From: Salinicola sp.
GTDB lineage: Bacteria; Pseudomonadota; Gammaproteobacteria; Pseudomonadales; Halomonadaceae
DNA: 46,419 nt
Reading direction: 5' to 3'
NCBI GenBank assembly: GCA_002695065.1
Contig: NZNW01000067.1
Location: forward strand, 1 to 46,419
Positions 6,951 to 14,655 of the stretch are shown here, one piece after another. The notes under the pieces were generated by a model. That model was not told the origin of the DNA, made no database searches, and worked only from the letters and a program-made list of their open reading frames with translations. How positions within the stretch are numbered: position 1 is the first letter of the stretch; each line of letters starts with the position of its first letter. The position numbers were made by a program, and so were the translations under genes.

Positions 6951-9320
6951 TCAGATCCCTTCCGGGAAATATTCGGGGGTGCCCTGCCTCTCCGGCGGGG
7001 TGGGTTTCGGGTGCCGCCGGACGGCGGCCTGGATCATTCGGTGCTCGAGATCGGCGTCTTCCATCTCCTGGCGGACGTGTTCGCTGGCGCGCCACGCTCG
7101 ATAGCGTTGGAGTTGGGCTTCCAACTCCTCCGGGGTGAGTTCTTTCGGGGTCAGAAGCCCCCTGGGAACGAGGCTTTGGCCGGCCCCCGTGCCGGGGTCC
7201 GTACAGTTAGTGACACAAGTCCAAGGGTCGGCGGCTTCGCCACCTCCCAAAAACCCCGACGCGGCCGCACGCTTCGGGCGCACGTTCCAGCGGTAGAGGC
7301 GCGTCAGGTACTCGGAAACGCTGCCCTTGCCGTCGCTGACGGCGAGGCCCTTGGGCACCTTGATCTCGTCGCCGTAGCGGCCGCGCTCGATGAATTCCCG
7401 ATGCTGCTCGCCGGTGGCGTGGCTGAAGTCATCGTCGCCCTTGCCGGTGCGGAAGGCGGGAATGGACCACGGCTTGATCGGTTGCAGCTTGCGCGGCGTG
7501 TTGGGGCCGCCCATCAGGCGGAGGAACTGGTCCCACTGGCCGGCGTTGGCGGCTTCGCGGATGTGGTGAAAGGTGGCCGCCGCGCGGGGCAGCGGGTTGG
7601 TGGCTTCCTCCCACTTGCGAAGCTCGCCTTCCTGCTTCTCGGTGAGGCGGCGGATCTCGCGCCAGACGGTGACGCTGGGCAGCCCCACGAACTGAAACTG
7701 GCGAATGCCCCAGCAGGCCGCCCATGCCTCGATGCGAGGGGCCGCGCTGTTGAGATCGTGGCCGTAGCGGTCCAGCTCGTCGCCCTCGATGCCGGCACGG
7801 GCGAACTGCTCGCCATTGATGTTCTTGGAGATGTACTTGGCCACGTAGCCGGCGGCCGTGCCCTTCGAGTAGTCGATGCGCTTGGCATCGAAGCGGGCGG
7901 TGGTCTTGCCGAACCGGTTGAACAGCTCTTCCGGCGACTCCTCCTCGGCGTAATCGCGCAGGGTCTGGCTGACGGCCTCCACGTCCTCCGGCTTCATCCA
8001 CACCAGCAGATGCCAGTGCGGGGTGCCGTCGTGGTGCGGTTCCACCACGCGGATGCCATAGATGGCACGCTTGGCGCGGGCCAGTCTGGCGCGGGTCTTC
8101 GCCCACACCTTTTGGATGTGCTGCTGGGCCTCGCGCGGGGTCGAGCCGTCGTAGCGGGGATTGCGGCGGCAGCGGTAGCGCTCCCGGCCCTTGCGGTCCG
8201 TGTAGCGGTTGGCGTTGACCGGGTGAAAGCGGCTCGGCGCGGTGACGGTGTAGAACATGCCCACGTGGCCGAGGCGGCGAGCCTCGACCTCGGTATCGCG
8301 AATGCGCAGCATCAGCTCCGCGCGGCGGTGGTCCGGATTGGCCAGCCCCAGCTCGGCGAGTTCGGCCAGGGTGTAGGTCTGGCCTTCCTGGTTGATCGCC
8401 TCGAGCGTCTCCAGCAGCGTGCGGTTGCGCACGCGCTGGGCGCGGCGGCGCTCGATGGTCATGTCGCTGCAGTAGATGCCGGCCTGGGCGTGGACGCGGT
8501 ACGCCTCGCGCTGGACCTGCTCGAGACGTCGCCCGGCCAGCCGGCGCAGTTTGCGTCGCCAGAAGCTGGGGCAGCTTAGCCGCGCCAGTTGCACGCTGGC
8601 CTTCTGATTCACTGGCGGCGGCGCGATGCCGTGGAGCGTGGCGCGCTTGCGCGCGGCGGCGGCCGCCATCTCGTCGGCCACGGCCAGACTCATGACCGGC
8701 GCTCGCTCCCAACGGAACACCGCCATCAGCGGGATACCGCCCGGCGGGGGCGTCAGCGGATTGCGTGCCGCGGCGATCTGGCGCGCCATGGACCGTGACT
8801 GGGCGGAGAGCGACATGCCACGCGGCTGGCGAACGCGCCGGGGTGGCGGCAGCAGGCCGAGACGCAGGCGGCGATTGTGCTCGGCGATGCCACCGATCAG
8901 CTTGTTGCGTTCGTCCTCGACGGCCCGGGCCTGCGCCTGGGCGTAATCGACCAGGGCGTCGTCGTCGTGGGTGGCATTGAGCCCGCCGATCTTGAGGCGA
9001 GATTCCACCATGCGCAGCCAGTAGCAACCGGCGCGGATGCCCTCGATGGTGGTGGGCTGGGCATTGCGCCGGGCGATGAAGGCACGCTGCAGATCGTCGG
9101 CGATGACCGGGAAGCGCTTGTAGACGTGCGCCGGCTCGATCAGCTCCGCCGTCCGGCGTGTCAGCCAACGGTTGCCCGCCGCGTTGCCGTAACGCTCGGC
9201 GACGTGGACGAAGCCGGCGGCCAGATCCTCGGCCAGCGAGGGGAAGCGCTCGAAGATCGCCTCGCGCCACGGCAGACAGTCGACCGTGCCCCATTGGCGG
9301 GACCGTTCGATGGCGCTCAT
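6951..9320 (-). CDS. A: Phage replication gene A endonuclease (HUH, rolling circle)
   Basis: A 789-residue GpA-family protein that nicks the phage origin and stays covalently attached to start rolling-circle replication. The HUH metal site is His435-Trp-His437 within G-T-P-H-W-H-L-L-V-W. The paired catalytic tyrosines are Tyr492 and Tyr496 (G-Y-V-A-K-Y-I-S-K), matching the two-tyrosine P2 A mechanism. Length is normal for the family. In P2 the nick site lies within A itself. The gene is coupled by an ATGA overlap to the 139-aa gene upstream. The strand opposite carries a long open frame that is a GC-driven shadow. Confidence 0.93.
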   Translation of the reverse strand: MSAIERSRQWGTVDCLPWREAIFERFPSLAEDLAAGFVHVAERYGNAAGNRWLTRRTAELIEPAHVYKRFPVIADDLQRAFIARRNAQPTTIEGIRAGCYWLRMVESRLKIGGLNATHDDDALVDYAQAQARAVEDERNKLIGGIAEHNRRLRLGLLPPPRRVRQPRGMSLSAQSRSMARQIAAARNPLTPPPGGIPLMAVFRWERAPVMSLAVADEMAAAAARKRATLHGIAPPPVNQKASVQLARLSCPSFWRRKLRRLAGRRLEQVQREAYRVHAQAGIYCSDMTIERRRAQRVRNRTLLETLEAINQEGQTYTLAELAELGLANPDHRRAELMLRIRDTEVEARRLGHVGMFYTVTAPSRFHPVNANRYTDRKGRERYRCRRNPRYDGSTPREAQQHIQKVWAKTRARLARAKRAIYGIRVVEPHHDGTPHWHLLVWMKPEDVEAVSQTLRDYAEEESPEELFNRFGKTTARFDAKRIDYSKGTAAGYVAKYISKNINGEQFARAGIEGDELDRYGHDLNSAAPRIEAWAACWGIRQFQFVGLPSVTVWREIRRLTEKQEGELRKWEEATNPLPRAAATFHHIREAANAGQWDQFLRLMGGPNTPRKLQPIKPWSIPAFRTGKGDDDFSHATGEQHREFIERGRYGDEIKVPKGLAVSDGKGSVSEYLTRLYRWNVRPKRAAASGFLGGGEAADPWTCVTNCTDPGTGAGQSLVPRGLLTPKELTPEELEAQLQRYRAWRASEHVRQEMEDADLEHRMIQAAVRRHPKPTPPERQGTPEYFPEGI

Positions 9321-9736
9321 TGCGCCCCCGCTTCGATCAGGTCGATCCAGTGCAGTGCCGCTTTGGTGTCACCCTGGGCTAGGGCCCGGCGCGCGTTGGC
9401 GGCCAGTTCCCGATTCGGGCTCTCGCCCTTGAGCCGTTCGCCCAGGCGCTGGGCGTAGCGGCTCATGCGGCCGATGGCGGCACGAATCGCATCGCGCTCG
9501 GCCCGGTTCATCTCGCCGATCCCGCGCAGGGCATCGCGGGCCTGCATCTGGGCGCTGGCCAGCACCGTCCTGCGCTCATTGGTCGGCATGTCCGCCCACA
9601 GTTCGGCCAGATCCTTGTCCGCGCAGCGGGCATGCAGCTCGGCGCGCAGGGCGCCGAAGCCGGCACGGCCATCCGGCAGGACGACCGACAGATGACGTTT
9701 TTCCTCGGTGGGGAGGGGCTGAGTCGCGGCTGCCAT
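9317..9736 (-). CDS. Early hypothetical protein before A, 139 aa
   Basis: A mostly helical 139-residue protein rich in Ala and Arg, without signal, membrane helix or metal motif. Its stop overlaps the start of gene A by four bases, so its translation is tied to that of the initiator. Members of the P2 group carry small genes (such as B, a helicase loader) near A; this product is similar in size, but I cannot show that it is a B homologue. The role is therefore left open. Confidence 0.55.
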   Translation of the reverse strand: MAAATQPLPTEEKRHLSVVLPDGRAGFGALRAELHARCADKDLAELWADMPTNERRTVLASAQMQARDALRGIGEMNRAERDAIRAAIGRMSRYAQRLGERLKGESPNRELAANARRALAQGDTKAALHWIDLIEAGAQ

Positions 9737-9771
9737 GGTGAGACCTCGCGTTCCGAAAGGGGGCGTGGGGG

Positions 9772-10158
9772 TTACTGCAGGGGGCGGCTGCGAACGACTC
9801 GCAGGGCGCCCCGGTCTCGGGCCTGCTCACGGGCGGCGAGCAGGTCGCCAACGGTGAACGAGATCGGTAGGCCGCCGACGGTGCGCAGCACGACGACATA
9901 CTCGGTGCTGGATTCGAGATCGAGCCACGCGACCTGATTGAGCGACTCCAGCTCGGCGCTGGCGTGAATCGCGGCGAGCTCCGCTTTCGCTTCCGGCATC
10001 GCCTGCTCGCTCATCAGGAACTGGGTGCAGTTCTCGAGCGCTTCACGGCGATTCAGCCCCCGGCAGTAGCGCAGCAGATAGCCGGTGGCGGCGTTTTTCG
10101 GGTCGAGTTGGCGTAGCCGCCGGGCCCGGGGGCCGGCGGAGAGCGTGGTGATGGTCAT
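9772..10158 (-). CDS. Early hypothetical protein, 128 aa
   Basis: I start this gene at the ATG at 10158, which has AGGAA before it, and not at an upstream ATG that would overlap ogr out of frame. The product is soluble, with a conserved-looking helical block (about residues 20-60, N-R-R-E-A-L-E-N-C) and a beta-strand block (about 75-100). There is no recognisable domain. It sits between ogr and the 139-aa gene in the early operon with gaps of about 35-45 bp. Confidence 0.55.
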   Translation of the reverse strand: MTITTLSAGPRARRLRQLDPKNAATGYLLRYCRGLNRREALENCTQFLMSEQAMPEAKAELAAIHASAELESLNQVAWLDLESSTEYVVVLRTVGGLPISFTVGDLLAAREQARDRGALRVVRSRPLQ

Positions 10159-10202
10159 GGTGTCGTTCCTGAGATGAGCCCTTCGGGGCGTTGCGTTAGC
10201 GG

Positions 10203-10448
10203 TCAGCCGTTCAGCGCGGCCAGTTGCTCCATGCAGGCGCGGCGATGGCCGGGCTCCATGGGGATGCGAATGTCGGTATCTGGGTTGCGGCTCAGCGTCA
10301 GCGTCTTGGCGAACTCGACATAGATCTTGCCGCCCCAGCCGCAGGCCGGATTGATGCACTGCGCGTAGACCTCGTAGAGCGTCGGCGACGGGCGCTTGCT
10401 GGTGCGGGTGATCGACGCTTCACCGCAGTGCGGGCAACAGATCCTCAC
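10203..10448 (-). CDS. ogr: Ogr/Delta-type late-gene activator
   Basis: An 81-residue zinc-finger activator of phage late transcription. It begins M-R-I-C-C-P-H-C-G and has the second pair C-I-N-P-A-C-G-W at about residues 31-38, giving the C-x2-C...C-x4-C finger of Ogr/Delta, which binds upstream of late promoters and contacts the RNA polymerase alpha subunit. Its likely binding sites are the palindromes at 26999-27023, 33219-33249 and 39119-39147. In P2 ogr lies after D in the late cluster; here it is in the early leftward operon, so late activation should follow early transcription directly. Confidence 0.9.
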   Translation of the reverse strand: MRICCPHCGEASITRTSKRPSPTLYEVYAQCINPACGWGGKIYVEFAKTLTLSRNPDTDIRIPMEPGHRRACMEQLAALNG

Positions 10449-10633
10449 CGAGAACCTCCTTGGATTGGGTAAAGTGCGCGGCCTCGGCCGGTGAGCTCGA
10501 AGCCACCCCTTCGCAAGCGCCGCTTCACGAGGAGCTCCGCTGCTTGATCGCGGGTTTCCAGGCCCTCCTGCTGGCGCACCCGTTCGAGCGTCTCTTCCTG
10601 GAACTCATGAATGTCGAAGGTCTGCTGCGGCAT
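10445..10633 (-). CDS. Small early protein, 62 aa
   Basis: This charged 62-residue protein (Q-E-E-T-L-E-R-V-R-Q-Q-E-G) is predicted helix-helix with a basic, Gly/Arg-rich end. Its size and helical pattern would fit a ribbon-helix-helix-like DNA binder, but the leading strand is weak, so the call stays generic. Its end overlaps ogr by four bases, which couples their translation. Confidence 0.5.
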   Translation of the reverse strand: MPQQTFDIHEFQEETLERVRQQEGLETRDQAAELLVKRRLRRGGFELTGRGRALYPIQGGSR

Positions 10634-10684
10634 GGGGGCGTCTCGTTTTGCACGGTGGATGTGGTGCCGGATGTGGTGCTTGGG

Positions 10685-10894
10685 TCAGCCTGCTTTCGCC
10701 CTGATACTGCCCACACCGGTCCCCCGGACGTCGCCGATGCCGAGAAGCTCGGCCGCTTCCTTCATCATCATCGAGCGCATCACCTCGGCTCGGGAGAGAC
10801 CGTAGAGGTTGGCGAACGACTGGATGACATCGACCTCGTACTGATCGAGATAGACGGTGACGCGTTGACGAACACGCTTCGGGTCCTGGTACAT
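10685..10894 (-). CDS. Ribbon-helix-helix-like DNA-binding protein, 69 aa
   Basis: Residues about 8-52 read as a CopG/Arc-type ribbon-helix-helix: a basic strand (R-Q-R-V-T-V-Y-L) followed by two amphipathic helices separated by a short turn (Y-G-L-S-R-A-E-V-M-R). Such proteins dimerise and bind DNA through the strand. It is the second gene of the early operon and may control early transcription. The C-terminus is short and Gly-rich. Confidence 0.6.
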   Translation of the reverse strand: MYQDPKRVRQRVTVYLDQYEVDVIQSFANLYGLSRAEVMRSMMMKEAAELLGIGDVRGTGVGSIRAKAG

Positions 10895-10915
10895 GGCGAC
10901 GATTCCTTGTGCGGG

Positions 10916-11104
10916 TCAGGAGACGGCTTCGGCTTTAGGTGTGTTTTGGAGCCCGCGCAGCATGAGCATGCGCACAGTGCCTGAGAGCGACCGAAGCTCC
11001 CGGCTGGCGATAGCCTCGACCTCCGCGCGCTCTTCGATAGTCAGCAGCGTCATGATCGGGCGATTACAACCATGGGGGGACTGGCGGCGTTGGGTCTGGC
11101 TCAT
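10916..11104 (-). CDS. First early-operon gene, 62 aa, Cox/Apl position
   Basis: A 62-residue basic protein with helices at about 22-35 and 40-52 (I-E-E-R-A-E-V-E-A-I-A). I keep the start at 11104 because AGGAG lies 8 bp before it; a second in-frame ATG at codon 18 exists. Its position, divergent from the repressor, is where P2 has cox and 186 has apl, which repress the lysogenic promoter and help excision. The sequence alone does not show that it is a Cox protein. Confidence 0.5.
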   Translation of the reverse strand: MSQTQRRQSPHGCNRPIMTLLTIEERAEVEAIASRELRSLSGTVRMLMLRGLQNTPKAEAVS

Positions 11105-11226
11105 GTGATAAGCTCCTAAAGGGTCTTAAAAGGCAGGCTTTGGTGATGCCTTCCTAGTACCGTTAAAGACTGTGTGTCGATAATAGGTACTCAAATGTTT
11201 CCCCGTCAAGCATCAAAGGCGAACTA
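11105..11226. promoter_or_regulatory. Divergent early/repressor promoter-operator region
   Basis: This 122-bp gap separates the leftward early operon from the rightward repressor and is where the genetic switch must lie. Two related half-sites face each other: GTCTTAAAAGG at about 11123-11133 and CCGTTAAAGAC at about 11160-11170, inverted with respect to one another. They are the best operator candidates. The leftward gene has an AGGAG ribosome site; the repressor has AAGGCG before its ATG at 11227. Exact -35/-10 elements are not clear. Confidence 0.5.
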
Positions 11227-11922
11227 ATGGGTTCTTTTGGCGAAAGGTTGCGCGAGGCGAGGAAACAAAAGGGCCTCTCGCAAACCGAATTTGGTGAGCT
11301 CGTCGGTGTAACAAAGCGCAGCCAGATGATGTACGAGGGCGATCAGCGCGTGCCCAAAGCCGACTATCTGGCGGCTTTGGTTAAGACGGGAATCGACATC
11401 GAATTTATCCTTACGGGTGAATCTCGCGGCGCTGCGGGGGTGATCAATTCTGCCCCTTTGGGATCGGATGTTCCCCATGTGCCGCTGGAAGGTCTCTCCC
11501 TATCGACGGGGATGCCTGTTCCTCTTTACGACGTTGAGGGCGCTGCCGGGGCCGGTCGGTCGCTCGAGCGCGAGACCGTGGTTGGTACCTTTACGATCGA
11601 TGCCGCCACGCTGTCCCAGCTCGGTCTGGCCGGAGCTCAATTGGCAGGCGTACGTGTGCGCGGGGACTCCATGGAGCCAACGCTGTTCGACGACGACTGG
11701 GTATTCATTGACCTCAACGACACCAATTTCGCTCAGGCCGGGGTGTTTCTGGTATGGGTGAGCGGCGAGCTGCGCATCAAGCGGCTGCAGCGCCTGGCCG
11801 GCGGCGCGATGCTGCTAATCAGCGACAACAGCTACTACGAGAAAGAGATGATCGCCCCGGACCGGATGCAGGAGGTCCACGTGATGGGCCGTGTGCGGAC
11901 GCGGATGGGTGAGATTGCTTGA
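11227..11922 (+). CDS. LexA/CI-type S24 autocleaving repressor
   Basis: A 231-residue lysogeny repressor with an N-terminal XRE helix-turn-helix (about residues 5-65) and a C-terminal S24 peptidase domain (about 100-225). The catalytic dyad is Ser148 (R-G-D-S-M-E-P) and Lys185 (L-R-I-K-R-L-Q). An Ala-Gly cleavage site lies in G-A-A-G-A-G (about 105-110). RecA-stimulated self-cleavage would make the prophage directly SOS-inducible, unlike P2, whose small C repressor is not cleaved. A broken copy of the same kind of C-terminus lies at 12757-12921. Confidence 0.93.
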   Translation: MGSFGERLREARKQKGLSQTEFGELVGVTKRSQMMYEGDQRVPKADYLAALVKTGIDIEFILTGESRGAAGVINSAPLGSDVPHVPLEGLSLSTGMPVPLYDVEGAAGAGRSLERETVVGTFTIDAATLSQLGLAGAQLAGVRVRGDSMEPTLFDDDWVFIDLNDTNFAQAGVFLVWVSGELRIKRLQRLAGGAMLLISDNSYYEKEMIAPDRMQEVHVMGRVRTRMGEIA

Positions 11923-12027
11923 TTTAGAAATACCAAGGATCTGCCGATAACGAGGAGTCATAGACTCCATATTCAAACGGCAAAAGAAGTGGCCGATAGA
12001 GCCACGCCATTACGCAAGGGAAATCAA

Positions 12028-12375
12028 ATGTCTGACGTTACCACTTCCGCCGATGCGACCAAATCGGCTCCCGTCAAAGCTGTCTGGGCGCTTCTGATCG
12101 TTGCTTGGATCTGCTTTCTCTTACCCGTTCCAGGTATTGGCCTGTTCGTGGGCTGCCCATTGAATTTCGTCGCATTCATTGTGGCGATCGTAGTCATCAC
12201 GCGCGGGCGTACTGGCATGGGGATTACCCAACTGATCGTCAGCCTGGTCGTCTCGCCGATCATCTACTTCATCGGCCTGGCAATCTTCGGTGCTGCGATG
12301 AACAGTGGTCAGCAGGAAAAGGAATCTTTCGATTACGGCCAGGTTCTGCCGGCCTATGTCCAAAGCATTGCATGA
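12028..12375 (+). CDS. Small membrane protein, 115 aa (accessory cassette)
   Basis: The start at 12028 follows AAGGG at good spacing. Three hydrophobic segments (about residues 18-36, 39-58 and 66-90) predict an inner-membrane protein with a short polar tail. The family is not recognised. It is followed 9 bp later by an exported protein gene, and a strong terminator closes the pair. The position, directly after the repressor and readable in a lysogen, is typical of lysogenic-conversion genes, but no function can be assigned. Confidence 0.65.
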   Translation: MSDVTTSADATKSAPVKAVWALLIVAWICFLLPVPGIGLFVGCPLNFVAFIVAIVVITRGRTGMGITQLIVSLVVSPIIYFIGLAIFGAAMNSGQQEKESFDYGQVLPAYVQSIA

Positions 12376-12384
12376 GGTGATTCC

Positions 12385-12723
12385 ATGAAGCGCCTCATTC
12401 TACCTGGGTTGTTATGCCTTTCGTTGGCCGTGGGCGCGGCCAACGCTGATTCAATCCCTCGCTACGATGTGGAGAGCCACTGCACGGAGGTGGCGAGTAT
12501 TACGGGGGATCTCAGCAATTCGCTTTACAACAGCTGCATTCAGATGGAGCAGTCTTCCTACGACCACCTGAAAGGCGCGTGGTCATCGATTCCTGCCAAC
12601 ATCCGTGGCGGCTGCGATGATGTGGCCACCGTCGGTGGCTCTGGTAGCTATAGTTTGCTCGAGAGCTGTGTCCAGATGGAAAGCCAGGCGGCCAGCAACA
12701 AGAAGTCGTTCAGCTTTGATTGA
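12385..12723 (+). CDS. Exported protein with two Cys-bearing repeats, 112 aa
   Basis: A 21-residue signal peptide (cleavage after A-N-A) is followed by two copies of the pattern C-x2-V-A-x3-G-x2-S-x-S-L-x2-S-C-x-Q-M-E. The two Cys of each copy are 18 residues apart, so each repeat probably forms its own disulfide in the periplasm. A GAGGTG ribosome site precedes the ATG, and the gene is coupled to the membrane protein upstream. The duplication is the clearest feature. A role in changing the lysogen's envelope is possible but only inferred. Confidence 0.7.
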   Translation: MKRLILPGLLCLSLAVGAANADSIPRYDVESHCTEVASITGDLSNSLYNSCIQMEQSSYDHLKGAWSSIPANIRGGCDDVATVGGSGSYSLLESCVQMESQAASNKKSFSFD

Positions 12724-12731
12724 GAAGATAC

Positions 12732-12757
12732 GCCCATACCCAGTATGGGCTTTCTCT
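12732..12757 (+). terminator. Terminator of the two-gene accessory cassette
   Basis: A perfect 8-bp stem GCCCATAC/GTATGGGC (12732-12739 with 12743-12750) with a 3-nt loop precedes TTTCTCTT. It lies 9 bp past the stop of the exported protein and directly abuts the repressor relic. Confidence 0.85.
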
Positions 12758-12921
12758 TACGACCAAAGCGCGTGCAGCGTGTCGCCGGTGGGGCGTAGAT
12801 ACTGATCAGTGACAATCCGGCCTACCATAAGGAGCTGGTGCAGCCCGAGGACGTGGAGATTATTGGGCAGGCGTGGCGGAAGGTGGAAAGGTTTTTTGAG
12901 GCAAAACCTATATTTAGATAA
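12757..12921 (+). pseudogene. 3' relic of a second S24 repressor
   Basis: Read in frame from 12757 the sequence gives L-R-P-K-R-V-Q-R-V-A-G-G-A, a TAG stop at 12796-12798, then I-L-I-S-D-N-P-A-Y-H-K-E-L-V and onward to a TAA at 12919-12921. This matches the last quarter of the intact repressor upstream (L-R-I-K-R-L-Q-R-L-A-G-G-A...L-L-I-S-D-N). The N-terminal three quarters are absent and an in-frame stop is present, so it cannot be functional. It begins right at the cassette terminator, marking a recombination junction. Confidence 0.85.
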
Positions 12922-13013
12922 AGCAGATTCATGGATCTGCAGCGAAATGACAAATCACAAACTGCTTAGTGGGCTTCGCAAAGCTGCGATAATAATTCGA
13001 AGGGTTTTTAGTT

Positions 13014-14519
13014 ATGGCTGGATGCGTTAAAGTTAAAAATTTAAAAAGCATAAAGGAACTTAATTTCTCAATACCTTCACCTGGCGTGCATGTGCTGTCT
13101 GGAACAAACGGTATTGGAAAGACAACCCTTTTGGCCTGCCTGAGGCGCATTGGGTTTAGAAATGCATTCCCACTTCACTTTCCTATGTCTGAGTTGTCAG
13201 AAAGGATGGATAATCATTCTCAGGCAAGTGTTGAATATCATATCAACAATGAAGTAGTGACGTATTCGTATTCCAGCGAAAGATGGGTTCCAAGACCAAG
13301 GAGGTTGAGTAAACTTTTAAGCAGTTTCGGTTATCCCAATGTAATATATGTCGGGGCTACCGCCGACAGAATTACGCCGCGACCTGAGGATTTTAATCCT
13401 AACCGAGTAACAAAGGCATCTGGCGCCTTGATTGCCGCGATGAACTCTATCTTCGATACTCAAAAGTTTGATGGTCTTCGTTATATTAATTTAACCACTG
13501 GCTCTGGGAATCGCGCCTATTTAATGCAGTACAAGCAGGGGAGTGTTAATCACTACTTTTCTGAAAAAAATTTCAGCCTAGGTCAATTGTGTGTGCTGAA
13601 ACTTCTTGTGAAAATTGATGCATGTCCTAATAATTCATTAATTCTCATTGACGAGCTTGAGCTGGCTCTGCATCCGAAAGCTCAAATAGGGCTTTTCAAA
13701 CATCTCGAAAACGTTGCTAACACCAAATCACTTACAGTGATATTTTCAACCCACTCAGTCAGTCTAATCAAAGTTGCAAGTAGAGATCAGCTTCTGTATA
13801 TACACGATAATGGTGATAATTCTGAGGTTATTCCAAGGTGCTTTCCCACGTTCGCTTTAGGGAGTATTGCACTCTCTGAAGAGTCCGCACCAGATAAAGC
13901 GATATATGTAGAAGACGAGGCAGCAAGACTTGTCGTTGACGCTTTTTGTAAAGCAGCCATTCTTGCTAAATACAGAAATCAGCAAAGTTATCCTACTTTC
14001 AGCGTGCTTCCCCTTGGTGGATTTTTGAGCGTAATAAAATTTTTGGATAGAGGTAGGTCAGTTTTACCTCCAACGACTTCTTCTTACGCCGTTTTAGATG
14101 CTGATGTCAAAGAAGAGACTTTAGCTGATTGGAGACGTCGGCAAGATTACCAAAATCTCCAGCTCGTTCAGCATGCTGGTAGAAATCTTTCTTATCTTCC
14201 ATTTACGCCAGAATGTGGTTTGGTCGTTTTTTTGCGTGACTATAGCGCAGAGGCCGAAGAATTACTAAGAGCTGAATTCGGCGACCATCGAATCCATGTG
14301 AGATCGCAAGACTTTGAGAATGTGTCCATGAAGCCGGGAAGTCAGCAAAGAGATCAAGCTAAAACAGCCGTTGGTCATTATGTTGATAGTGCTTATGGAG
14401 TTATAACAGGCGTAGATCGTAAGGCTTTTTACGAAAGACTTTTTACAGTTTTTGCCAGGTGGTATTTTGAAAAAAATAGAGATCATGTTATGAGAGTGTT
14501 CGGTCCAATAGTTGATTGA
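13014..14519 (+). CDS. OLD-like ABC-ATPase with TOPRIM nuclease domain (probable phage defence)
   Basis: A 501-residue protein with an ABC-type ATPase: Walker A G-T-N-G-I-G-K-T (30-37), signature-like F-S-L-G-Q (187-191), Walker B ending in Asp213-Glu214, and a switch S-T-H-S (245-248). A C-terminal TOPRIM-like nuclease follows, with Glu300 (Y-V-E-D-E) and D-x-D at 362-364. This is the build of OLD-family nucleases (P2 Old, GajA), which attack invading phages; its exact subclass is uncertain. AAGGG precedes the start at 13014, and codon use is strikingly AT-rich against neighbours, a sign of recent transfer. No UvrD-like partner is adjacent, so it would act as a single-gene system. Confidence 0.75.
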   Translation: MAGCVKVKNLKSIKELNFSIPSPGVHVLSGTNGIGKTTLLACLRRIGFRNAFPLHFPMSELSERMDNHSQASVEYHINNEVVTYSYSSERWVPRPRRLSKLLSSFGYPNVIYVGATADRITPRPEDFNPNRVTKASGALIAAMNSIFDTQKFDGLRYINLTTGSGNRAYLMQYKQGSVNHYFSEKNFSLGQLCVLKLLVKIDACPNNSLILIDELELALHPKAQIGLFKHLENVANTKSLTVIFSTHSVSLIKVASRDQLLYIHDNGDNSEVIPRCFPTFALGSIALSEESAPDKAIYVEDEAARLVVDAFCKAAILAKYRNQQSYPTFSVLPLGGFLSVIKFLDRGRSVLPPTTSSYAVLDADVKEETLADWRRRQDYQNLQLVQHAGRNLSYLPFTPECGLVVFLRDYSAEAEELLRAEFGDHRIHVRSQDFENVSMKPGSQQRDQAKTAVGHYVDSAYGVITGVDRKAFYERLFTVFARWYFEKNRDHVMRVFGPIVD

Positions 14520-14655
14520 TGGTCGGCTTTTAGTTAAGAGCTAAGGTGATTCTAACTAATAGTCGCTTCTGTATAATATCTACGATATTTCTGCGGGTGT
14601 AATAAGTTATCCCGATTATTGTTCGGCGCCCTTGACATATCCGGGCGCCGAGTAG
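14520..14655. other. Non-coding end of the AT-rich cassette
   Basis: No gene is seen. A strong stem-loop (14624-14631 with 14643-14650, CGGCGCCC/GGGCGCCG) lies at the switch from AT-rich to normal composition. It lacks a T tract, so it is not a standard terminator. Confidence 0.4.

Noticed and set aside
6813-8579. Long plus-strand open frame (588 codons) across the replication gene A
   Set aside because: It is antisense to a clear GpA gene with HUH and Tyr motifs; its Ala/Gly/Val/Arg-rich content is typical of GC-driven shadow frames, and it has no domain.
12605-12805. Small plus-strand open frame across the cassette end and terminator
   Set aside because: It reads through the exported protein in another frame and through the hairpin into the repressor relic, with no ribosome site.
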